The translations under genes were made by a program, and so were the position numbers. From contig JACJYN010000003.1 in assembly GCA_020636095.1 (NCBI GenBank), positions 620,001 through 684,000 on the forward strand: DNA of 64,000 bases, in the 5' to 3' direction. Of the stretch, positions 8,551 to 15,701 are shown piece by piece. The DNA comes from Lewinellaceae bacterium. GTDB lineage: Bacteria; Bacteroidota; Bacteroidia; Chitinophagales; Saprospiraceae. Under the pieces are notes generated by a model. That model saw nothing but the letters and a program-made list of their open reading frames with translations. It did no database searches and was not told where the DNA came from. Each line of letters opens with the position of its first letter. The stretch's first letter is position 1.

Positions 8551-9312
8551 CTACCCACCCAACACCAACTTCGCCGCTTTCTCCCCGTGCCCATTGGAAC
8601 TAAATGCCAACTTCCCCTCCTGGAGAATGCTGGCGATCGCCCGTTCCAGGCTACTGGCGGCGTATTTTTCCTTCAACTCCCGCAGGCTGCCCTGGAAATG
8701 AATGTGCCCCTCCAGGAGGAAGACCACCTCGTCGGCTACTTCCTCGACAAAACTCATGATGTGGGTAGTAATCAGAATGTACTTACCCCGCTCTTTCTCT
8801 TGCCGGAGCAGCTCTTTCAGGTGCAGCATGGCCAAGGGGTCCAGCCCGCTGGTAGGTTCATCCAGGATGAGCAACGGGCTGTCGTACATCAACGACAGGA
8901 CGAGGTTGACTTTCTGACGAGTGCCGCCGGACAAAGTGCCCAGGCGTTTATCGAGATACCCCTCCAGGGCGAAGAGCCGGATCAGGCGCTCGGCATCGGG
9001 CTGGCCGCCCCGCAGGTCCTGTATCATCCGGAGCAGTTCCTTCACGGCCAGGTTTTCCGGGAAGCGGGCGATCTGCGGCAGGTAGTCGATCTGCCGTCTA
9101 TAGGCCCAGCCTCCCTTGATGTCTTCCCCCTGGAAGCAGATACGTCCTTTATCCGGCAGTGCCATACCCAGGATGCTCTTGATCAGGGTCGTCTTTCCGG
9201 AACCGTTGGGGCCGAGGATGGCTGTAATGCCAGGGCGCTGAAATTCCAGGCTGATCCCCTTTAGTACTTCCAGTTTGCCAAATGATTTTTGAAGTTTCTC
9301 TATCGTGATCAT
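8551..9312 (-). CDS. nosF: NosF-type ABC transporter ATPase
   Basis: A 253-residue ATP-binding cassette with Walker A GPNGSGKT (residues 34-41), signature LSGGTRQ (near 136), Walker B LLILDEPTSGLDP and a switch His in ITTHIMSF. It energises the NosDFY complex that delivers sulfur or copper for the Cu-Z site of NosZ. The gene begins 12 nt after nosD, which suggests coupled expression. The short C-terminal extension after the cassette is usual for NosF. Confidence 0.9.
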   Translation of the reverse strand: MITIEKLQKSFGKLEVLKGISLEFQRPGITAILGPNGSGKTTLIKSILGMALPDKGRICFQGEDIKGGWAYRRQIDYLPQIARFPENLAVKELLRMIQDLRGGQPDAERLIRLFALEGYLDKRLGTLSGGTRQKVNLVLSLMYDSPLLILDEPTSGLDPLAMLHLKELLRQEKERGKYILITTHIMSFVEEVADEVVFLLEGHIHFQGSLRELKEKYAASSLERAIASILQEGKLAFSSNGHGEKAAKLVLGG

Positions 9313-9324
9313 CAGAAGGTCAGT

Positions 9325-10566
9325 TTAACTTTGAAAATTGAGCTTTTGCATCAGCGGGGCATTATCCGCTACATTGGCCGGCGTCAGCACCGGGCTCACC
9401 TTTTCGGAAAAGTTGAGCAGGTCGACGAAGAGGCTGCGCAGCAGCACCATGGCTTCCGGCGTCCGGTTGACCACATAGTTGAACAGCTTGACCGGTTGGT
9501 AGGGCACATCGCCGACGCCATCCCGGCCGAGGTCATATCCGTTGTAGTCACTCCAGTAGTTGCCGTCGAAGGAGTTGTTGTTGGGCGCGCTGTTCAGCGA
9601 CAAATCAAAGGTGTTGTCGAGGAAATTATTGGCGGTCACCGTATTGTCGAGGCAGCCGCCGGACATCTTGATCGCCCATCCGTTGCGGTTGAATTCATTG
9701 CGTTGATATTGAATGCGGGTAGAGCCCTCAACATAGATACCTATGGTGTTTTCCAGAAAAACATTATCGCGAATTTCTGCGTCATAAATCTCTTTCAGCA
9801 GCAGGCCGTAGGCCGCGCGCCCCCAGTTGTATTCGAAGCGGTTTTCCCACATATTGATGTTGCGGGAGAACATGACCGCTACGCCGGCGCCGTTGCGGCG
9901 GAAGGTGTTCTGAAAGTAATCATCGTCGTTTGAAAACATGAAGTGCAGGCCGTATCGCAAATTGTGCTCGCTGAGGTTGTACCGGATGCGGCTATCGTCC
10001 ACAAATTCTAAGTAGATACCGTCGCGATGGCCGCGCACCTGGTTTTTTTCGGCCACTATGCGTTTACAATACCAAAGGTGGATGGCATTGCCGGAAGACA
10101 TTTCTTCCTCCGCCTTCCCTTCGACTCTGTTATCGGCCACTACGCCATCGCTGCAATGCTCGAGGTAAATACCGAAGAAAGTATTTTCCAGGCGGTTGTT
10201 GCGGATGGAAAAATCCCGGACGCGCTTCAGGCGAATGCCGGCCCGGTCTTTCAGGTAGCTGGTGCCCACATTGCGAATCAGCAGGCCCTCGATAGTAACG
10301 CCGTTGGCAACCACGGTGAAAATCTCGTTGTTGTTTTCACCGTCGACTACCGGCCAGCCTTCGCCCCGGAGGTGAAGCGCCTTGTCTACTATTATGTTGC
10401 CCTCCTGATACAGCCCACTTTGGATGAGAATCTCATCGCCGGCGTTAGCCGAGGCGATGGCCTGGCCAATACTGCTGCATTCGCAGCCGGGGCATACGGT
10501 GACCGTAGCTGCCTGTGCCGCCAGAGAAGTGAGTAGTAAAGTTGCAAATAGGATTGTTTTGCGCAT
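9325..10566 (-). CDS. nosD: NosD, periplasmic copper-site maturation protein
   Basis: The ATG at 10566 is chosen because it begins a clean signal peptide (MRKTILFATLLLTSLAAQA); an upstream ATG at 10608 would add a charged, non-signal stretch. The 413-residue product has right-handed beta-helix repeats (GVTIEGLLIRNVG, FSIRNNRLENTFFGIYLEHC, GVAVMFSRNINMWENRFEYN) and the NosD-typical NNNSFDGNYWSDYNGYD block. NosD works with NosF and NosY to assemble the tetranuclear Cu-Z site of NosZ in the periplasm. Position and order (nosD-F-Y) fit the known operons. Confidence 0.9.
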   Translation of the reverse strand: MRKTILFATLLLTSLAAQAATVTVCPGCECSSIGQAIASANAGDEILIQSGLYQEGNIIVDKALHLRGEGWPVVDGENNNEIFTVVANGVTIEGLLIRNVGTSYLKDRAGIRLKRVRDFSIRNNRLENTFFGIYLEHCSDGVVADNRVEGKAEEEMSSGNAIHLWYCKRIVAEKNQVRGHRDGIYLEFVDDSRIRYNLSEHNLRYGLHFMFSNDDDYFQNTFRRNGAGVAVMFSRNINMWENRFEYNWGRAAYGLLLKEIYDAEIRDNVFLENTIGIYVEGSTRIQYQRNEFNRNGWAIKMSGGCLDNTVTANNFLDNTFDLSLNSAPNNNSFDGNYWSDYNGYDLGRDGVGDVPYQPVKLFNYVVNRTPEAMVLLRSLFVDLLNFSEKVSPVLTPANVADNAPLMQKLNFQS

Positions 10567-10580
10567 CTTTTTAGTTTTGT

Positions 10581-10736
10581 GGAGGCGGTCTCTATCGTGA
10601 TAGTACACTGATTCCTTAAGGTCTATTAGGATAATTCAGGATTTATTCAAATTCATTTTCCTTTCTGATCTTAATTACCCTGATAAATCTTAACTGATCA
10701 GTGTACTACCCCTTGTGAGGTTTTGGAGATAGCCTC
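10581..10736. repeat. Inverted-repeat element between nosD and the fasciclin gene
   Basis: TAGTACACTGAT (10601-10612) faces ATCAGTGTACTA (10697-10708), a perfect 12-bp match. Weaker pairing continues outward (GGAGGC...TCTATC near 10581 with GGAGATAGCCTCC near 10724). The 84-nt centre is AT-rich and has no gene. It may be a small non-autonomous element or an operon-internal regulatory or processing structure. Confidence 0.5.
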
Positions 10737-10763
10737 CTTTACCAACTTGGTGTACTCCGCTTA

Positions 10764-10994
10764 TCAGTCGGGAGGCAGCAGGACGGTATCCACCACATGG
10801 ACGATACCATTGGAAGCCTTCATGGTTCCCAGTATCTTAGCGCCTCCCACTTTCACCTCATCTCCATTTCTTTCCACCTTCACATAGTGTCCGGTGGCCA
10901 TGTACAAGTTCATGCCATCTTTCAGCATATCCATATCATAACTACCCGGAGAGGCATGGTATTTAATTATATGAGCCAGCGTTTCATTTTTCAT
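10764..10994 (-). CDS. Half-size fasciclin (FAS1) domain protein
   Basis: A 76-residue protein matching only the second half of a FAS1 domain: LAHIIKYHASPG (the H2 region with the YH motif), GGAKILGTMKASNGIVHVVDTVLLPP (the end motif). A full FAS1 domain is about 130-140 residues and normally has a signal peptide. Both are missing, and only 53 nt separate this start from the nosL stop, so no upstream half can fit. Fasciclin-domain genes are known near nos genes in Bacteroidota. This copy may be a remnant or a reduced form. Confidence 0.6.
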   Translation of the reverse strand: MKNETLAHIIKYHASPGSYDMDMLKDGMNLYMATGHYVKVERNGDEVKVGGAKILGTMKASNGIVHVVDTVLLPPD

Positions 10995-11047
10995 AATGTG
11001 TGACTTATTGGTTCAGTTGATAATTGTCACGCCTGATTTCTCTGGGG

Positions 11048-11485
11048 TTATTTTTTCATATAAGCCCTTAATCCTTTCCAGTCAAGTACCTCTCCCCCTT
11101 TTTCCGATTGTACCGCCTGTGCCCGTTGCCGGGTTTCGAAAGCCGACAGATAGGCGCCCATCGGGCTGGGTATAGCCTGGCTGATCAGGTAGTAGCTCGC
11201 CTCGGCCGGAATCCATTCCCCCGGGTTTTCATAATCGTTGGCCAGCAGAAAGGCGTACTCTTGTGCTTCCTGTTTATCCAGGTAATTCACCATGCACTCG
11301 ATAGCGTCGAATTTGAAGGCCTTTCCTTTGGTGGTGACCACTTCGGCAGCGTGCTGCTGATCGACGATCGTCATCTTGCAGTAGTGGCACGCATCGCTGC
11401 CGTAGGCTATCGGTTTAGGCGACGGTGTACAGGAAGCTGCGCTTAGCGCCAGTACCAGAGCCGGAAGAAGCTTGCTGAGTTTCAT
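11048..11485 (-). CDS. nosL: NosL copper chaperone lipoprotein
   Basis: A 145-residue lipoprotein with lipobox Cys19 (SAASC) and the NosL copper motif Cys33-x2-Cys36-x-Met38 (ACHYCKM) followed by FDAIECMVNYL. NosL carries Cu(I) to apo-NosZ in the periplasm and acts with NosDFY. The start lies inside the 3' end of the upstream nosB-like gene (71-nt overlap), which favours translational coupling. Confidence 0.9.
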   Translation of the reverse strand: MKLSKLLPALVLALSAASCTPSPKPIAYGSDACHYCKMTIVDQQHAAEVVTTKGKAFKFDAIECMVNYLDKQEAQEYAFLLANDYENPGEWIPAEASYYLISQAIPSPMGAYLSAFETRQRAQAVQSEKGGEVLDWKGLRAYMKK

Positions 11486-12059
11486 TTTTGCTCATTTTTG
11501 ATTTTAACCACCAGGCCGCCAAAGCCAGCAAAGCGGAAAGGCCGGCAAAATATCCTCCGGTGTGGGGGTAGGATTTGGCGATGAAGTTGAGGATTACCTT
11601 GGAGCCGAAGAGAGGTGGCTGAAAGGAAGCCCCTGGTATTTTGATCGGCGCCGTCGGGCTCAGGTTGTGGCCGTAATCGTACTCCCAAAGATAGAAATCG
11701 TAAATGCCGGCCAGGGCGAGTACGGCAAAAAGGATGGCCCAGCCCAGGTAAACCTGTTTTTTGTTGATGGCCGCCGCCAGCAGGGCCAGTACCGCCAGGC
11801 CGATGATGATATAAGGGAAATACTGCAGTTCCGGAATAGCGTCCGGCTCAATGAATTTCATGCCGACATAGTGGTTCAAAATGTTGACGTTTTGCAGGGT
11901 GCCGGGCCCATCGCCGCCGATCTTGTTGATCCAGATGTACATATTGACCCCATCCGGATACTGCGGGGCGATGAGTGTGATGCGCCACATCGGGAAAACG
12001 AAGAGCATCATCAAAGCGGCAGCTGCCAATATCATGAGCACCCGTGGTAGTTGTTTCAT
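11415..12059 (-). CDS. NosB-like membrane protein of clade II nos operon
   Basis: The ATG at 12059 (MKQLPRVLMILAAAALMMLF) is preferred over 12134 because it starts directly with a membrane helix. The 214-residue protein has about four membrane helices (near 8-25, 85-103, 110-128, 178-192), with a periplasmic loop containing GGDGPGTLQNVNILNHYVGM. Membrane proteins of this size and motif follow nosZ in clade II operons and are called NosB, with no settled function. The last 23 codons overlap nosL in another frame, giving a low-complexity Ser/Gly tail that is probably a by-product of the overlap. Confidence 0.7.
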   Translation of the reverse strand: MKQLPRVLMILAAAALMMLFVFPMWRITLIAPQYPDGVNMYIWINKIGGDGPGTLQNVNILNHYVGMKFIEPDAIPELQYFPYIIIGLAVLALLAAAINKKQVYLGWAILFAVLALAGIYDFYLWEYDYGHNLSPTAPIKIPGASFQPPLFGSKVILNFIAKSYPHTGGYFAGLSALLALAAWWLKSKMSKNETQQASSGSGTGAKRSFLYTVA

Positions 12060-12078
12060 GGTTTTTTTTTGTGAGTTT

Positions 12079-12130
12079 AGACTTGACAAGTTTCCCAAAA
12101 AGGGGGCTTCACAGGAAACTTGCCAAGTCT
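12079..12130. repeat. Stem-loop between nosZ and nosB-like gene
   Basis: A 17-bp arm at 12079-12095 (AGACTTGACAAGTTTCC) faces 12114-12130 with one mismatch. A second inverted repeat, GTTACTGGTT (12152-12161) with AACCAGTAAC (12198-12207), lies next to it. Two hairpins inside the nos transcription unit could protect or attenuate the nosZ message. Confidence 0.55.
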
Positions 12131-12223
12131 CCACAATGATTGAAGTGACGGGTTACTGGTTATCAGTTATTGGGCTGCAATGAGCCGAATTTATACCAAC
12201 CAGTAACGCTGGCAATCCTTCTT

Positions 12224-13066
12224 TTACTGCTCCGGCTCCGGCTCACCCAGTCCCCACTTCAGAGCAATGTCGGAGTCCCGGGAAGAAACCCGGATGTATC
12301 CCTGCATCTCCTGGTGAAGTGCAGAACAGAAGTCGGTGCAATAGAACGGGAACACACCTTCTTTTTTTGGCTCCCAAAGCAGCGTCTCTGTCTGCCCCGG
12401 CATGATGAGCAGCTCGGCAGTATTGGCCCCCATCACGGCCAGGCCGTGCGGCACGTCCCAGTCCTGCTCCAGGTTGGTGACGTGGAAATAGACCTTGTCG
12501 CCTACCTTGATGCCTTCGATGTTGTCGGGGGCGAAGTGGCTGCGGATGGTGGTCATGTAGACATGGACGTTATTGCCGGCGCGTTCCACCCGGGCGTCTT
12601 TCTCACCCATGGCGCGGTAGGGGTGTTCGTTCTCTTCGAGCGGGTAGAACTTCTTCGAGTTCGGCATCACCCGGCTGGCGGAAATGCCCTGAGCGTAGTG
12701 CGGCTCGCCGATGGTCGGGAAGTCGAGCAGCAGCTTCATCTTGTCGCCGGAAATATCGTAGAGCTGAGCTGAGTGGTTGAGTTCAGGCCCGGTAGGCAGG
12801 TAGCGGTCTTTGGTGATCTTGTTCAGGGCGACCATGTATTTGCCTTCCGGCTTCTGGGAGTCGCCGCCGGGGATCATCAGGTGGCCCACCGAGTAGTAAC
12901 AGGGTACCCGGTCTACTACTTCCCAGGTGCCGAGCTTCCACTTCACGATTTCGGAGGAGATGAAGAAAGTGGTGTAGGCGTTGCCTTTGGCGTCAAACTC
13001 GGTGTGCAAAATACCTATAGGCGGCTCCTTCACTACGCCGGCTACGACTTCTTCAAACTTCAGGAC
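12224..13066 (-). CDS. nosZ: Nitrous oxide reductase, C-terminal part after frameshift
   Basis: This frame continues nosZ from VLKFEEVVAGVV to the end (about 280 residues). It holds the cupredoxin domain with a complete Cu-A site: VPHGLAVMG and CTDFCSALHQEM (Cys-x3-Cys-x3-His-x2-Met). It has no own start: the only ATG-led extension of the frame (to 13249) is an out-of-frame read of the N-terminal part. One G is missing near 13065 (CCG-TCC where CCG-GTC is expected). With that base restored the protein would be about 660 residues, the normal NosZ size. Confidence 0.85.
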   Translation of the reverse strand, partial: VLKFEEVVAGVVKEPPIGILHTEFDAKGNAYTTFFISSEIVKWKLGTWEVVDRVPCYYSVGHLMIPGGDSQKPEGKYMVALNKITKDRYLPTGPELNHSAQLYDISGDKMKLLLDFPTIGEPHYAQGISASRVMPNSKKFYPLEENEHPYRAMGEKDARVERAGNNVHVYMTTIRSHFAPDNIEGIKVGDKVYFHVTNLEQDWDVPHGLAVMGANTAELLIMPGQTETLLWEPKKEGVFPFYCTDFCSALHQEMQGYIRVSSRDSDIALKWGLGEPEPEQ

Positions 13067-14205
13067 GGAATGCCGGCTATCTCGGTATCGTAAGCTTTGG
13101 CTTCGATAGCCTTCAACATTTTGCTGAACGAGTGCACGGTGAGGTTTACCGACAATTTGCCGTTGCCGACGATGTATTCGCCAGTCGGATCGACGTCTAC
13201 TCCGTGGGGCGACTTCGGCGTCGGCAGGAAGTAAACCATACCCGGGCATTCGGAGGGAATGAGCACCTTGACCTTGTCCATCATGGTGGAGGCGCCGGTG
13301 TGGGTCTTATCGCTGTAAACGTTGTGAGCGTATTGAGCGGGCACTTCCTGGAATTTTCCTTGTTTGATGTATTCTTCCGCCTTTTTCCAGTTGACGGCGG
13401 CGATGAAGTCCTTGTCATTCTGAGAAGCGTTGACTTCCAGCAGGGTGTTCTTTTCTTCCGTGTTATAGGAAGTGAAGAAGGTCCAGCCGTTGGAGGCGCC
13501 TTTGCCGGAGTGCGCCAGGTCGTAGTCAAAGGCAGGCAGCAGCACCTGGAAGGCAATCTCCATTCCACCTTCCGGCCCTACCTTAATAAAGGTGAGCATG
13601 CCTTTGAAGTTCTCGGCGTAACTGTCGATGGCCACATCTTTTTGTGGATAGGGCACGCCGAAGCGGGTGCCGGCTACTACATACTCGGTGTTTTCAGTAG
13701 TGAAAGGCGAACTGTGGTTACCGCCGCTGTTGGGAATCTCGATGATCTCCACGGTCTCGAACGTGGTCAGGTCGATGCGGGCGATACGGGGCGTGTTGTT
13801 GCCATTGATAAATACCCAGCGCCCGTCGGTTTCTCCGTTGGTTTGAGAAAGTTCGGGGTGGTGGGCGTCGTCCCAGGGCACGAAGCCGTGGGAGGTTTGC
13901 AGCATGGGTTTGGTTTCTTCATTAAAGCCATACCCTTTTTCCCCGTCCACGGAAAATACCGGAATGACTTTCAGCAGGCGGCCGGAAGGGATGCCATAAA
14001 CGCTGACCTGGCCGCTAAAGCCACCGGAAAAGAAGCCGTAGAATTCGTCGTACTCGCCGGGGGCGACGTACACCTGAGAAGCCACATCACTGGCCAGCGC
14101 GCCGCCCTGGTTGGGCGCCCCCTGCTGGCCGCAGCTGAATAAGGCTAGCCCCAGCCCCGTAAGCAGGAGCATCGATAAGGAGTGAATGCCTATTGGAATT
14201 TTCAT
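13060..14205 (-). CDS. nosZ: Nitrous oxide reductase, N-terminal part
   Basis: The N-terminal beta-propeller of NosZ, which reduces N2O to N2 in the periplasm. The first 25 residues form a Sec-type signal with lipobox LFSC (Cys25), not a Tat signal. This marks a clade II (atypical) NosZ, probably membrane-anchored. Propeller motifs with Cu-Z His ligands are visible (WDDAHHPEL, NSGGNHSSPF, HNVYSDKTHTGAS, KSPHGVDVDPTGEY). The frame ends early at EIAGIPS followed by TGA because one base is lost near 13065; the rest follows in the next frame. Two operator-like repeats lie upstream. Confidence 0.9.
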   Translation of the reverse strand: MKIPIGIHSLSMLLLTGLGLALFSCGQQGAPNQGGALASDVASQVYVAPGEYDEFYGFFSGGFSGQVSVYGIPSGRLLKVIPVFSVDGEKGYGFNEETKPMLQTSHGFVPWDDAHHPELSQTNGETDGRWVFINGNNTPRIARIDLTTFETVEIIEIPNSGGNHSSPFTTENTEYVVAGTRFGVPYPQKDVAIDSYAENFKGMLTFIKVGPEGGMEIAFQVLLPAFDYDLAHSGKGASNGWTFFTSYNTEEKNTLLEVNASQNDKDFIAAVNWKKAEEYIKQGKFQEVPAQYAHNVYSDKTHTGASTMMDKVKVLIPSECPGMVYFLPTPKSPHGVDVDPTGEYIVGNGKLSVNLTVHSFSKMLKAIEAKAYDTEIAGIPS

Positions 14206-14277
14206 AAGCGAATGAATTTTGTTTGCGATGAATCAATATTATAGTGTGCGGGTTCCAAATAACACAATATAAAGATA

Positions 14278-14297
14278 AAAGGACTTTTTTATCCTTT
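14278..14297 (-). promoter_or_regulatory. Candidate Rrf2 operator in front of nosZ
   Basis: AAAGGA-N8-TCCTTT, a perfect inverted repeat, lies 73 nt upstream of the nosZ start, between a TTG and a TATCTTTA element on the minus strand. A near copy lies upstream of the Rrf2-type gene. Repression of nosZ by that regulator is inferred. Confidence 0.5.
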
Positions 14298-14466
14298 ATA
14301 CAAAGAAAGCACGCCTCCGTTTTTTGTGCAATGACTTTTGTCACCCTCGCTGAAAAAGGCGGAGCGAATCCCTTGTAAAAAATTGATTGCCATCTATTTA
14401 AGTGGATGTCAATTTTATTAAAGCCCCGCACAAAACCCCGGCCGTTAAAAAATATATTATTTTAAT

Positions 14467-14486
14467 AAAAGATTGTTTTGTCCTTT
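14467..14486 (+). promoter_or_regulatory. Candidate Rrf2 operator in front of its own gene
   Basis: AAAAGA-N8-TCCTTT repeats the nosZ operator (same spacing, right half identical). It covers the -33 TTG of the predicted promoter of the regulator gene, as expected for autoregulation. Confidence 0.45.
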
Positions 14487-14507
14487 ATTTTTTTTATCAT
14501 ACCTTGC
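14478..14507 (+). promoter_or_regulatory. Promoter of the Rrf2-type regulator
   Basis: TTG at 14478-14480 and TACCTTGC at 14500-14507 are 19 nt apart, close to the Bacteroidota TTG / TAnnTTTG pattern. The gene starts 29 nt downstream. Confidence 0.4.
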
Positions 14508-14536
14508 GGGAAAATTGGCCTCAAAATTCATAACCT

Positions 14537-14962
14537 ATGTTTAGCCAGGCATGTAAATATGCGATACGAGCGGTCCTTTATTTGGCAGTCCATGCCAGCA
14601 AGGGGAAAAAGCTGGGCGTAAAGGAAATAGCTGCCGCTCTGGACGTTCCGAAGTACTTTCTGGCGAAAATCCTGCAGCAACTGTCACGCAATAATTTGAT
14701 CTCCTCAGCCAAAGGCCCAAGCGGAGGCTTTTATCTTAGTGAGAAAAACGTGGAAGCCTCCTTGAAAGATGTCGTCGAATGTATGGATGGGCCCGATGTG
14801 TTCAACGCTTGTATTCTTGGCCTTCCGGTATGCTCATCGGAAAACCCCTGCCCTTTGCACATTCAGGCTTTTGCCTATCGGGAGGGCTTGCACTATCAGT
14901 TGAAACACCAGGCGATCGGCGACCTGGCCAAACGCATTGAAAGAGAAGAACAGAAGATATGA
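14537..14962 (+). CDS. Rrf2-family Fe-S regulator (NsrR/IscR-like)
   Basis: A 141-residue winged-helix regulator. The DNA-binding domain covers about residues 1-75 (ACKYAIRAVLYLA, VPKYFLAKILQQLSRNNLISSAKGPSGGF). The cluster-binding cysteines are Cys92, Cys99 and Cys105 (ACILGLPVCSSENPCPLH), spaced like the [2Fe-2S]/[4Fe-4S] sites of IscR and NsrR. It is divergent from nosZ with matching inverted repeats before both genes. This suggests it senses NO or redox state and controls the nos genes and itself. IscR-like housekeeping control is less likely, as no isc/suf genes are near. Confidence 0.85.
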   Translation: MFSQACKYAIRAVLYLAVHASKGKKLGVKEIAAALDVPKYFLAKILQQLSRNNLISSAKGPSGGFYLSEKNVEASLKDVVECMDGPDVFNACILGLPVCSSENPCPLHIQAFAYREGLHYQLKHQAIGDLAKRIEREEQKI

Positions 14963-15118
14963 AGTGGGAAGCAGCCCCGACAATCGGCTTGCCCATTACT
15001 CAAACCATTAAATTTTCTCGTTCCCGGCTCATCATCGAAATTTGAACATACTCTTAAACGAAAAAAGCGGGTTCCAAACAACGCTACTTCATGTTTCTTA
15101 ACTCGTTAAATCTCAACC

Positions 15119-15601
15119 ATGAAACGTTTAGCAGTATTTCTCGCTTTTATTTTAGCAATATTTATTTACGCTTGCGGCGGATCCGGCGATTCTTCCTCTA
15201 CCGACAAACCGGCGCCCAAGAGCATGATCGAAGACGCCAAGCCGGATGACGGCAAGGGCGTTGGAGAGATCAAAGAGGTTTCCCTCAATAGCCCGCTCAA
15301 ACCCGAAATGGTGGAAAAGGGGAAGGCTATTTATGAAATGAAATGCGCAGCCTGCCACAAACTCAGCGGCCAGCGGGTTGTCGGCCCGGGCTGGAAAGGC
15401 GTCACCGAGCGCCGCAAGCCGGAGTGGATCATGAATATGACCACCAACGTCGACATCATGCTGGAAAAGGACCCGTCGGCGCAGGCGCTGCTCAAAGAAT
15501 GTCTGGTGCGTATGCCCAACCAGAACCTTTCCATCGGCGACGCCCGCGATGTGCTGGAGTTCATGTACGCCAACGACGGCCAGGAGGTGGGTGCGAATTA
15601 G
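15119..15601 (+). CDS. Monoheme cytochrome c lipoprotein of the nos locus
   Basis: A 160-residue predicted lipoprotein (lipobox Cys19, FIYAC) with a linker rich in Pro/Asp/Lys and a class I cytochrome c domain. The heme site is CAACH at residues 76-80, and Met132 in VRMPNQNLS is the likely second axial ligand. Small c-type cytochromes encoded next to clade II nosZ are thought to pass electrons to NosZ Cu-A. The gene lies downstream of the regulator and 100 nt before a heme-copper-oxidase-like gene, so the three could be one unit. Confidence 0.85.
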   Translation: MKRLAVFLAFILAIFIYACGGSGDSSSTDKPAPKSMIEDAKPDDGKGVGEIKEVSLNSPLKPEMVEKGKAIYEMKCAACHKLSGQRVVGPGWKGVTERRKPEWIMNMTTNVDIMLEKDPSAQALLKECLVRMPNQNLSIGDARDVLEFMYANDGQEVGAN

Positions 15602-15659
15602 AAGTGGGAAGTGGGAAGGCGGAATGAACTCCAGATGCCACTTCCAATTTCCCACTTCT
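15600..15659. repeat. AGAAGTGGGAA inverted simple repeat
   Basis: AGAAGTGGGA at 15600-15609 faces TCCCACTTCT at 15650-15659, with further GTGGGAAG units between. Related text occurs inside the next gene at about 16317-16412. It occupies the cytochrome c to oxidase-like spacer. Confidence 0.5.
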
Positions 15660-15701
15660 CTCCCCCTATTGTTTCCATCTATAAACTGAAAAACTATAGC
15701 C

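Noticed and set aside
12224..14205. nosZ as two separate functional genes
   Set aside because: The second part has no own start or signal, and one inserted base joins both into a normal NosZ.
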